Origin: Balneolaceae bacterium
Lineage (GTDB): Bacteria; Bacteroidota; Rhodothermia; Balneolales; Balneolaceae
Direction: 5' to 3'
NCBI GenBank assembly: GCA_017643365.1
Contig: JAEPNO010000013.1
Coordinates: 62,001 to 126,000, forward strand
Length of the DNA stretch: 64,000 nucleotides
A program made the position numbers and the translations under genes. The first letter of the stretch is position 1. The number at the start of each line of letters is the position of its first letter. The notes below the pieces were generated by a model, which was given only the letters and a program-made list of their open reading frames with translations, was not told the DNA's origin and made no database searches. Below are positions 27,143-35,298 of this stretch, piece after piece.

Positions 27143-29944
27143 ATGATTTACAGACGGCAAATAGCACCCACTTTTCTGATGTGTCTCCTTTCACATATGT
27201 TGTTCACAACATCTGTTTTAGCATATCAGGAAACCGAGCTTGTAGATACTTACATAGTTAATAAGTTTACTCGTAATAATGTATTGCCAACTAACACGGT
27301 AACTGATATACATTTATCAAAAAGAGGGATATTGTATGCAGCGAGTAGCGAAGGATTAATAATTCATGATGGGTTTAACTGGGATGTATTGAATACAGAA
27401 AACTCACCCATATTGTTATCAGAACGTATACTGAAAGTTATTGAAACTCCATACGGTCAAATATTTTTTCAGGATCAATCCAATCATTTGTATGCAATCA
27501 ATATCGATCAGGAGATACAGCTTATAACCGATCCTGAAACGAATCAGGCCATTAAGGTAAATGCAATTGATGTGCAAAAAAACTGGCTCATAGTAGTAAA
27601 TGATACCAAGTTGTTATCAGTTGATCAACAATTGAGTGTGCGCGGAAATAAGCACAATATCAGTGGCTCAATTTGGGGTGCTATAATGACAGATTCGACA
27701 TTATTTGTCATTTCTAGTGATGGGCTTTTTCGAATAGAACAATCAGAGGAAAAGAATTTTGTCGATGATTTTGGCATAGTGGATATAAACTATCACAGTA
27801 GTATTGAAAAGAGAGATAACGCACTTTTAATCATGGGAAATGGTGGCATAGATTGTGTCCCATTAAATGAGCAGAACAACTGTTCTAAGTACCACTTTAA
27901 AGCCAATCAAAACGAAAAAGTTTATCATATTACCCCAATGGGTGATACGAATTATGTGATATCAACTAATCAGCGATTGATCCAATACACAGGTTCAGAT
28001 TTGATCACTCTTCAAACGGATGAAGGGTTGATGTATGAAAGTTTAATGAATGTGTTAGATAATCAGGTAATTGTATCCACATCAGGAGTTTTGGTTAATG
28101 GAAATCAAATTTTTACTCCAACTGTAGAAATTGTTGACGCTGCAACAGATGGTAAAAGTTTATGGTTGACATCTGATCAGCACGGGATCATTCAGATAAC
28201 ACCGAATAAATTTTCTCATTATTCAACATTGGGCTTTTTAAATAGCTATTCGGTTGTTGAAAAAGGATCAGAGGTTTGGGCCGGAAGTTTTGAATTCGGT
28301 TTTTCGAACACCTTATCAGGCAGTGATCTTATAACCACAGAAAACACAGAACTACCAAATAATACAATTCGAATGATGGGTTCTTTTTCAAATGGTGATT
28401 TATTTTTATCAACATGGGGTGAAAGACCGGTTTATTTCAGGAACAATCAAATTTATGAGTTCCCACAATTACAAGACGTAGCCTGGTCGACAACAAATGT
28501 TGCAGAAGGATTTTATGAGTTTGATAACGGTGACGTGCTGATAGGTTCACTGGAAGAATTGTATGTTATGGATGAAGAATCTGTAAGGGCAATTAAAGGT
28601 CCGGGTGGAAGCGCGATTGAGGGCGTACAAAGAATTGTTGCGGATCCTTATTCGGAAAGAATCTTTCTTTGTACAAAACAAAACGGATTATATATCTATG
28701 AAGCTGGGGTTGTAAGTCCTCTTTTTGACGAAGATGATCCGCGACACATTCGGGATATTTATATCACCTCACCAAACTCATTTTGGGTTGCCAGCTACAG
28801 TTCCGGTTTAATACACTATACACTTGATGAGAACGGCAAAACACTTGAAAAAAAACAAGTGGATCATTCAAACGGACTCCCGGATACCGGATTCCACAGA
28901 ATACTTAAAGGTGAGGATGACAATTTATGGATTTCAAGTAACGACGGGTTAATCAGGGTAAGTTCAACAGAACTTGAAAATGCCATTAAAACAGGTGAGC
29001 CACTTAAATCACTTAAAGTTTTTACAGAAAAGGATGGGCTAAAAAATCGTGAGTTTAATGGAGGATCACAAAACACTGGTTTGGTTGACCGCGAAGGTAA
29101 TTTATGGTTCACGAATCAGTCCGGATTGGTGAAATTGAATCCGAAAGATTTTTCTTCTGAAAATGTGAATATCGAAAACTTCTATGTGCGAAATGCTTCA
29201 GAGGATAAAAACAGTGAGTGGTGGGTTGCAACAGATTCTGTGATTCTGGAAGGGTGGAATGATTTCTTTAGCCTGGAATATGCACATATCAATACTTCTC
29301 AAAATAATACGGCCGGCATTTGGTATTCGGTTAATGATAGAAATTGGAGATTCTCTGAAATTTCGGGTACTACCGACCCAATTAAGCTCTCACGGGGAGA
29401 ATCTGTAGTACAATTCGCTATATATCCACAAAAGGAACCTTTTTACTCGCTTACAATGATTCGCGATCCCATGTTAGTAAACAGAACCTGGTTTAGGTTA
29501 CTTATTGGGGTCTTAGTTTTGCTTTCGATGATTGGCTTTGTGTTTTTTGCTAAAAAAATAAAATCGAAAAAGGCAGTAGCTTTAGAAGCTGAAAGGTTAG
29601 TTGAAGAAAAGAAATCAGAAGTTGAAATGATTTCAGAAAGCATTCATCAACATTATCATAATCCCGGATTCAACCTCGACGATTTGGCTAGTAAAGTGAA
29701 AATGAGCCGATCAACTATGTACAGAGTTTGGGGAAAAGAAAGGGAGGAAACCCTTAATGAATACTTACTTTCGGTTCGCCTTAAAAATGCAATCGAGTTA
29801 TTAGTAGACGAAGATAAAACCATTACCGAAGCCGCTGAAAACTCCGGCTTCAGATCTCAATCATATTTTTCTAAAGTATTTAAAAAACACTATGGTTTAT
29901 CACCATCAAAATTTCTCGAACAAAGTAAGAAAGTAAATTCCTGA
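27143..29944 (+). CDS. Membrane-spanning beta-propeller regulator with AraC-type DNA-binding domain
   Basis: A 933-residue protein. A signal sequence at about 1-27 is followed by a long periplasmic beta-propeller with Reg_prop-like blades (TVTDIHLSKRGILYAASSEGLIIHDG; DNLWISSNDGLIRVSS; EGNLWFTNQSGLVKLNP) and a Y_Y_Y-like domain. There is one membrane helix at about 782-802, a charged linker, and a C-terminal AraC/XylS double helix-turn-helix at about 833-930 (FNLDDLASKVKMSRSTMYRVW...TITEAAENSGFRSQSYFSKVFKKHYGLSPSKF). The layout is that of hybrid two-component sensors without the histidine kinase and receiver, so it probably links a periplasmic ligand directly to transcription. The neighbouring motif copies are its likely sites. 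Confidence 0.9.
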   Translation: MIYRRQIAPTFLMCLLSHMLFTTSVLAYQETELVDTYIVNKFTRNNVLPTNTVTDIHLSKRGILYAASSEGLIIHDGFNWDVLNTENSPILLSERILKVIETPYGQIFFQDQSNHLYAINIDQEIQLITDPETNQAIKVNAIDVQKNWLIVVNDTKLLSVDQQLSVRGNKHNISGSIWGAIMTDSTLFVISSDGLFRIEQSEEKNFVDDFGIVDINYHSSIEKRDNALLIMGNGGIDCVPLNEQNNCSKYHFKANQNEKVYHITPMGDTNYVISTNQRLIQYTGSDLITLQTDEGLMYESLMNVLDNQVIVSTSGVLVNGNQIFTPTVEIVDAATDGKSLWLTSDQHGIIQITPNKFSHYSTLGFLNSYSVVEKGSEVWAGSFEFGFSNTLSGSDLITTENTELPNNTIRMMGSFSNGDLFLSTWGERPVYFRNNQIYEFPQLQDVAWSTTNVAEGFYEFDNGDVLIGSLEELYVMDEESVRAIKGPGGSAIEGVQRIVADPYSERIFLCTKQNGLYIYEAGVVSPLFDEDDPRHIRDIYITSPNSFWVASYSSGLIHYTLDENGKTLEKKQVDHSNGLPDTGFHRILKGEDDNLWISSNDGLIRVSSTELENAIKTGEPLKSLKVFTEKDGLKNREFNGGSQNTGLVDREGNLWFTNQSGLVKLNPKDFSSENVNIENFYVRNASEDKNSEWWVATDSVILEGWNDFFSLEYAHINTSQNNTAGIWYSVNDRNWRFSEISGTTDPIKLSRGESVVQFAIYPQKEPFYSLTMIRDPMLVNRTWFRLLIGVLVLLSMIGFVFFAKKIKSKKAVALEAERLVEEKKSEVEMISESIHQHYHNPGFNLDDLASKVKMSRSTMYRVWGKEREETLNEYLLSVRLKNAIELLVDEDKTITEAAENSGFRSQSYFSKVFKKHYGLSPSKFLEQSKKVNS

Positions 29945-29946
29945 GC

Positions 29947-30345
29947 TTATTTCTTCGTCTGGCACAACTCTACCAACACTCCGGCATTATCTTTTGGATG
30001 AACAAAAGCCACCAGTTTGTTATCGGCACCATCTTTGGGTTGCTCGTTAAGCACCGTAAAACCTTCGCCACGCAAACGGTCTAGTTCGGCGTAGATGTCG
30101 TCAACTTCAAAAGCAACATGATGCAAGCCTTGTCCTTTTTTTGCGATGTATTTTGCGATTACCGAATCCTCACTGGTAGCACCCAATAATTCTACTTTCG
30201 ACTCACCGGTTTGGAAAAAAGCAGTTTCTACTTTTTCGCTTTCTACAATTTCACGTTTGCTGCACGGTGAGTTTAAGATGGTTTCGTAGGTTTTTACGGC
30301 AGATTCTAAATCAGCAACGGCAATTCCAATATGATCGATATGCAT
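29947..30345 (-). CDS. mce: Methylmalonyl-CoA epimerase
   Basis: A 132-residue VOC-fold protein whose sequence follows the epimerase family closely: HIDHIGIAVADLESAVKTY at the start, VELLGATSEDS in the middle, GLHHVAFEVDDI and the final GVLVELCQ. The metal ligands are the His of IDHIG, Glu of VELLG, His of GLHH and Glu of VLVEL. It interconverts the R and S forms of methylmalonyl-CoA in propionate metabolism. It is convergent with the AraC-type regulator, with 2 bp between the stops. Confidence 0.93.
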   Translation of the reverse strand: MHIDHIGIAVADLESAVKTYETILNSPCSKREIVESEKVETAFFQTGESKVELLGATSEDSVIAKYIAKKGQGLHHVAFEVDDIYAELDRLRGEGFTVLNEQPKDGADNKLVAFVHPKDNAGVLVELCQTKK

Positions 30346-30423
30346 GTGAAAAGCGGATTAAAGTGTTTGGTTCTTTTTGTAATTTAAGCGCTTCAAATTT
30401 ACATAAAATTAAAAGAACCCCTG

Positions 30424-31293
30424 ATGAAAAAACTTTTATTGCTAGCTGTAACTGTATTCCTATTTGTTTCGTGCAGCAGCGAAGAAGATCCCGCACAAAA
30501 AGATGATATCGCAATAATTACTACAGAATTTGGCGATATGCATGTTCTTCTATACGATCAAACCCCCATTCATAAAGAGAATTTTCTAAAATTAGCGAAC
30601 GAAGGCTTCTACGACAGCACAAAATTCCATCGTGTAATTCAAGGATTCATGATTCAAGGTGGCGACCCAAACTCGAAAGATGATAATCCGGCTGACGACG
30701 GACAAGGCGGCCCCGGATACACACTGGAAGCTGAATTCGACAATCAACTTGTACACAAAAAAGGCGCGATTGCTGCGGCTCGGCTTGGTGATCAACAAAA
30801 CCCGCAACGCCGAAGCAGTGGCTCACAATTTTACATTGTGCATGGTCGCCAGGTGCAAAGTATGGAGCTCGATCAAATGTTGGCACAACGCAATGAGCTA
30901 GCCCGACAGGATATGATTCGCGAGTATGTTCAGGCTCCCGAGCAGGAAGAATTATTAAATCAATTGAGAACGTATATGCAATCGAATTTGGTTGATAGTG
31001 TGGAAGCAACTATTGCCAAAATTGAGCCCATTGCAACCGAAGGATATGTGCCAACTACTTATTCGCCCGCACAACGCGATATGTATAACGAACTTGGTGG
31101 AGTGCCGTTTTTAGATGGTAACTACACTGTTTTTGGCGAGGTTATTCTTGGTCTTAATATTGTGGACAGTATTGCTGTGCAAACAACCGGTCAGGCCGAT
31201 CGCCCACTAGAGGATATCCCGATGACCGTGCGTGTTGAAACCATGGACAAAGCAAAAATTGAGCAGACTTACGGATACTCTTACGATCAATAA
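30424..31293 (+). CDS. Cyclophilin-type peptidyl-prolyl isomerase lipoprotein
   Basis: A 289-residue lipoprotein (lipobox LFVSC near residue 16). The cyclophilin domain is recognisable: FGDMHVLLYDQTPIHKENFLKLANEGFYDSTKFHRVIQGFMIQGGDP at the start, GSQFYIVHG in the middle and GNYTVFGEVILGLNIVDSI at the end. The fold is interrupted after FYIVHG by about 75 mostly helical, Gln/Glu-rich residues. It would assist folding of exported proteins in the periplasm. The next lipoprotein gene overlaps its 3' end. Confidence 0.92.
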   Translation: MKKLLLLAVTVFLFVSCSSEEDPAQKDDIAIITTEFGDMHVLLYDQTPIHKENFLKLANEGFYDSTKFHRVIQGFMIQGGDPNSKDDNPADDGQGGPGYTLEAEFDNQLVHKKGAIAAARLGDQQNPQRRSSGSQFYIVHGRQVQSMELDQMLAQRNELARQDMIREYVQAPEQEELLNQLRTYMQSNLVDSVEATIAKIEPIATEGYVPTTYSPAQRDMYNELGGVPFLDGNYTVFGEVILGLNIVDSIAVQTTGQADRPLEDIPMTVRVETMDKAKIEQTYGYSYDQ

Positions 31294-32038
31294 ATCATTT
31301 ACATTCGGATTACTCATTGTTATGATTGGGTTGGTGAGCTGTGTTCATCAACCCAAACCAGATCATTACTTTCTTGATGGCTATCCGGATTTGATTTTTC
31401 GAACTCAAGATGGCGATCCAGTTCCCACACGGTTTTTTATCACCAATCGCTCAGACAATGGATCCAATACCTACGAGATTCTGGATCGATCACTTATACT
31501 CACTTATCGCAAAGATGGAAGTGCGTACAGCGGTTACATTCGTACGTTCCATTGGGGTATTTATAATCTGGAAGCAATATTTAAAGACGGTTATATCAAC
31601 CGATTACGGTACTGGCACCCAAATCGGCAGCTTGGGATGGATGCCAATTATTTAGAAGAATCCGGTATTGTTTGGAATTCTGATGGAGCCCGTTCGATTG
31701 CTTGGAATAAAGATCAACATGTGCACTATAATCCGTCCACTCAAAAACCGCGGGAAATTCAAGAGGACAGCTTGACCACCTATTTTCAAATCAGTGGAGA
31801 TATTGATTATTACACCATACGCACTGATACAATGAACTTTTCGTACTACCCGGATGGCTCGCCAAGATATTTTCGTCCGAGCGGTGTTAGAGGCAATGGT
31901 GCAGTAAAACGATGGTATACCAATGGACAATTACGAGCAGAAGGTCAGTTCCGAAATTGGCACGAAGCCGGCTTGTGGATTGAGTACGATTCGCTTGGCA
32001 CCGAAATAAATCGCGTTAATTACGACTTGCAACCGTAA
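31259..32038 (+). CDS. Lipoprotein with MORN-like repeats
   Basis: A lipoprotein of about 260 residues (lipobox GLVSC). Its C-terminal half has MORN/YwqK-like motifs: YYPDGSPRYFRPSG, VKRWYTNGQLRAEGQFRN and HEAGLWIEYDSLG. Such repeats are common in exported Bacteroidota proteins of unknown role. The start is uncertain: a TTG at 31259 gives a normal lipoprotein signal and a 35-bp overlap with the cyclophilin gene. A GTG at 31232 gives a 62-bp overlap, and the ATG at 31322 leaves almost no n-region. Confidence 0.75.
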   Translation: MSRLTDTLTINKSFTFGLLIVMIGLVSCVHQPKPDHYFLDGYPDLIFRTQDGDPVPTRFFITNRSDNGSNTYEILDRSLILTYRKDGSAYSGYIRTFHWGIYNLEAIFKDGYINRLRYWHPNRQLGMDANYLEESGIVWNSDGARSIAWNKDQHVHYNPSTQKPREIQEDSLTTYFQISGDIDYYTIRTDTMNFSYYPDGSPRYFRPSGVRGNGAVKRWYTNGQLRAEGQFRNWHEAGLWIEYDSLGTEINRVNYDLQP

Positions 32039-32096
32039 ATAGGTTGAATCGCATAGTTATTGTGCTAACTTAATGGCGTGCAACTAACTATTTGCT

Positions 32097-33965
32097 ATGA
32101 AAATCTCCTTGCCTTCCATCCAAAAAATAGCGGATGACGCCTACCTTACTTTAGCACGATTTCCCTTCGTAATGATGAGTGCAACGGTAGCCTCAATTGC
32201 CGCTGTATGGTACTCTTTCCAATCGTATGATGTCCAACAAGCGAACCCAGAAGTGTTTAAGCTAATGTTTGTGGGATTTCTAGGCATCTCGTGGATGTAC
32301 GCATGTAGAGTTTTTGCAGAGCAACAAAATTGGGCTAGGCCAACAAGATTAGCATTTAAAAGCACGGCATTTTTAATGCTGTTCATTTACTTCTTTGTTT
32401 TGCGGGATGACTTAACCGTTGGGCCTTATGATGTTTGGTACCGAATGGCCATGCTTTTTGTGATTACGCACTTGTTTGCCGCATTCAGCCCTTTTATTTC
32501 AACCGGTTCGGTAGATCAATTTTGGGAATACAACAAAACCATATTTCTACGATTTTTACTTTCGGGGATTTACTCCGGGGTTTTGTACATAGGATTATCG
32601 GTGGCACTTATGGCCCTGGACGTGTTACTCGGTTTTGATATCGATGATCGAAGCTATCTGGCATTGTTTTTTATTTTAGGTGGGGTTTTTAATACCTGGT
32701 TTTTTCTGGCTGGTGTTCCTGATAAAGAATCGATTCGCTCTAACTCTATCGAATATCCAAAAGGATTACGGGTATTTGTTCAGTTTGTACTCATCCCGCT
32801 AGTAACAGCGTATATATTGATACTCTATGCCTACCTCGCCAAGATCATCATCGAATGGAACTTGCCTAATGGTTGGGTAACCTATTTGGTATTAAGCTTC
32901 TCGATTGTTGGCATCTTATCGCTTTTGTTGCTGCATCCCGTTAAAGAAGATTCCGACAAGCAATGGATCAAGTGGTTTTCAACCGGATATTATCGTGCGC
33001 TCATTCCGCTCGTGGTTTTGTTACTCTTTTCGATATGGGTGCGCATCGACGATTATGGCGTTACCATCAACCGCTTTATTGTAGCAACGCTGGGTGTTTG
33101 GCTTACAATCATGGTTGTGTATTTCACACTCAGTAAATCAAAAAGTATCATGATCATACCCATTTCCTTATGTGTGATAACGCTTGGCACAGCATTTGGG
33201 CCGTTTAGCGCTTTTTCGGTTTCAGGAGGGAGTCAGCTAGATCGGTTTGAACAAATATTGAATGAGCATGAGTTGATAAATCAAAACGGATTTGCGGTGC
33301 CTGCTTCGGTCGAAATCCCCCTTGAAGCCAGAAAAGAACTAAGCTCCATCGTAGATTATGTTTCTGAACATCACGGAATAACTGCTTTTCAACCTATGTT
33401 CGAAGAGGATATTGAAATGATTGTAGATGATGAGCTTTATCAAAAACGAATGGGCTTTTATGATCCCGGGCTAAGTGATCCTACCGAATTATTGGCTTCA
33501 ATTAATATCGAATTTACCGACGAATGGGTAACGGCAGAATATCTAAACGAAAGTAGGTACTTCGAGTTTTCGGCGGAATCAGGAGTTCAGGAAAATGATG
33601 AAAAATACGATTACAGTATTCATAACATCGAGGTAAATGTGGTTGATGTAAACCAAGAATACGCATTCGCCGAACATCTACTACTTGTGCAATTCAATCC
33701 GGATGAATTCGAGATTGAAATCAGCTTGGATAACGAAGCCACATCCGCCCAAAAAATCTCACTATTCGATGAACTTGGTGCCTTTGATTATAAAATTACC
33801 CCATCAAATAATTATAAAGCTATACCACTAGCTGAAATGACCTTTGAAAGTAAAAACGAGTGGTTATCTTTACGCTTAGTGTTCAACTCGCTATCCGGAA
33901 TGTTAGGCGACGAACAACAGTTGAATCGCGCAAAGTTTAACCTATACGTAAAAATTATCGAATGA
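32097..33965 (+). CDS. DUF4153 family multi-pass membrane protein
   Basis: A 622-residue protein. About 10-12 hydrophobic helices occupy residues 1-380, and a soluble C-terminal region of about 240 residues follows. The opening DAYLTLARFPFVMMSATVASI and the paired-helix layout fit DUF4153. Function is unknown in the family. The gene overlaps the next one by 4 bp (ATGA at 33962-33965), so the two are translationally coupled. Confidence 0.8.
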   Translation: MKISLPSIQKIADDAYLTLARFPFVMMSATVASIAAVWYSFQSYDVQQANPEVFKLMFVGFLGISWMYACRVFAEQQNWARPTRLAFKSTAFLMLFIYFFVLRDDLTVGPYDVWYRMAMLFVITHLFAAFSPFISTGSVDQFWEYNKTIFLRFLLSGIYSGVLYIGLSVALMALDVLLGFDIDDRSYLALFFILGGVFNTWFFLAGVPDKESIRSNSIEYPKGLRVFVQFVLIPLVTAYILILYAYLAKIIIEWNLPNGWVTYLVLSFSIVGILSLLLLHPVKEDSDKQWIKWFSTGYYRALIPLVVLLLFSIWVRIDDYGVTINRFIVATLGVWLTIMVVYFTLSKSKSIMIIPISLCVITLGTAFGPFSAFSVSGGSQLDRFEQILNEHELINQNGFAVPASVEIPLEARKELSSIVDYVSEHHGITAFQPMFEEDIEMIVDDELYQKRMGFYDPGLSDPTELLASINIEFTDEWVTAEYLNESRYFEFSAESGVQENDEKYDYSIHNIEVNVVDVNQEYAFAEHLLLVQFNPDEFEIEISLDNEATSAQKISLFDELGAFDYKITPSNNYKAIPLAEMTFESKNEWLSLRLVFNSLSGMLGDEQQLNRAKFNLYVKIIE

Positions 33966-35050
33966 GGCATCATCCAGTAAAACAAAAAGCACAGCATCCA
34001 TTTTGGTTAAAAGCTTCGGTGATTCTAATCGGGCTGTCACTTCTTTTTGTAATTTTAAGCTATGGCAAATTCATCTTGATGCCGTTAGCGTTTGCAGCAT
34101 TTTTATCCATGCTGTTAAATCCGGTGGTAGAAAAACTGGAAAGCTGGAAAGTAGGACGTGCGTTCAGCATCATCATTACTATGTTGATGGTACTCATCGT
34201 TTTTGCGGGAATAATTACGCTAATCTCTGCTCAATTCGTCCAATTTGCCGAACGAGTGCCTGAAGTAACCGAACGCTTAAAAGAAGTAATGGCAGACGGC
34301 ATTCAGTTTCTTGAAGAAACCGTGGGCTTATCGGAGGAACAGCGCACCGATTATCTGGAACAGGGTTTAAGCAATTTAATTGATCGCAGTGGCAGTTATG
34401 TGAGTTCCATCCTCGGGGCTACCACCAGTACGTTCACGTTGATGTCGCTACTGCCGATATTCGTATTCTTTATGCTGTATTACAAAGAGATGTACCAAAC
34501 CTTTTTCAGGAAGTTGTTCGAGCGCAAAGACGGACCTTCTAAAATTGACGAAGTGCTCGACAATGTGCAGGATGTAACCCAAAACTATCTGGTGGGTTTA
34601 CTAACAGTAATTGGAATCTTAGCGGTACTCAATACCACAGGACTGATGATTGTTGGTTTGGAACATGCCATTTTCTTTGGGGTTTTTGCTTCGCTGATGG
34701 CGATAATACCCTATATCGGGATTATTATCGGTGCATTGCCACCATTATTATTTGCCTTGTTGTTGGGCGAAGATCTTCTCACTCCCGTGCTGGTGTTAGC
34801 CGTATTCGGAACCGTTCAGTTTTTAGAAGGCAATTTCATTTCGCCCCGAATTGTGGGCTCGAAAGTTGCCATCAATCCTTTTATGGCGATGCTTGCCTTA
34901 ATCATCGGAGGCGAAATCTGGGGGATTTCGGGAATGATTCTTTTTGTGCCGCTGATCGGAATCCTTCGAGTTATTTTTACCGAAATCGACGGACTAAAAC
35001 CGTATGGCTATTTATTGGGTAATCAGATAGAGTATGGGGATGAGGGGTAG
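33962..35050 (+). CDS. AI-2E family transporter (PerM/YdiK type)
   Basis: A 362-residue inner-membrane protein with the usual layout: two N-terminal helices (including FILMPLAFAAFLSMLLNPVVEKLE), a third helix, a cytoplasmic helical region (FAERVPEVTERLKEVMADGIQFLEE), then a helix-rich C-terminal half with the family motifs VGLLTVIGILAVLNTTGL, ASLMAIIPYIGIIIGALPP, LEGNFISPRIVGSKVAINPF and GMILFVPLIGILRV. Members export quorum signals or act as Na+/H+ antiporters; no substrate can be assigned. The stop is about 100 bp from the tracrRNA terminator. Confidence 0.92.
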   Translation: MRHHPVKQKAQHPFWLKASVILIGLSLLFVILSYGKFILMPLAFAAFLSMLLNPVVEKLESWKVGRAFSIIITMLMVLIVFAGIITLISAQFVQFAERVPEVTERLKEVMADGIQFLEETVGLSEEQRTDYLEQGLSNLIDRSGSYVSSILGATTSTFTLMSLLPIFVFFMLYYKEMYQTFFRKLFERKDGPSKIDEVLDNVQDVTQNYLVGLLTVIGILAVLNTTGLMIVGLEHAIFFGVFASLMAIIPYIGIIIGALPPLLFALLLGEDLLTPVLVLAVFGTVQFLEGNFISPRIVGSKVAINPFMAMLALIIGGEIWGISGMILFVPLIGILRVIFTEIDGLKPYGYLLGNQIEYGDEG

Positions 35051-35151
35051 TTAATACTCCAAATATAATGCGAGCTTTATAAAAATTAACACTTTGAGTG
35101 TATAATTTTACTTGACATTTTTCCCGTTTTCAATAGCTTATCTCTATAAAT

Positions 35152-35255
35152 AAAAAAACCCCACAGAAGCGGGGTATAAGGATACTCATTTGAGCAGAGC
35201 CGGCAGAGTCTCAATGACATCTTTGATGTGAAAAGACTCTTTTCGAGATGAATTA
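35152..35255 (-). ncRNA. tracrRNA of the type II-C CRISPR-Cas system
   Basis: On the minus strand the RNA would begin near 35255 with TAATTCATCTCGAAAAGAGT, a perfect 20-nt complement of the CRISPR repeat read on the minus strand. A second pairing block (TCACA) follows after a central bulge. Then come a small CATC-AAA-GATG hairpin (the nexus position), a GC-rich segment with GCCGGC, and a terminator ACCCC/GGGGT followed by seven T (35175-35152). Length is about 104 nt. The opposite strand has no terminator after the anti-repeat, so the orientation is clear. It is transcribed away from cas9. Confidence 0.92.
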
Positions 35256-35257
35256 CT

Positions 35258-35288
35258 CAAATTTATAGTATTTAAATCTAAAATCAAA
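35258..35288 (-). promoter_or_regulatory. tracrRNA promoter, Bacteroidota type
   Basis: On the minus strand TTTG (35288-35285), exactly 19 bases, then TAAATTTG (35265-35258) matches the TTTG-N19-TAnnTTTG consensus at every defined base. It places the start at or just before the anti-repeat. It lies inside the cas9 leader, with the -33 box 10 bp from the cas9 ATG. Confidence 0.75.
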
Positions 35289-35298
35289 TACGGGGAAG

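Noticed and set aside
35103-35150. TTGACA-like and TATAAA-like boxes as a cas9 promoter
   Set aside because: The spacing fits neither the sigma70 nor the Bacteroidota form, and a transcript from here would have to cross the whole tracrRNA; too weak to call.
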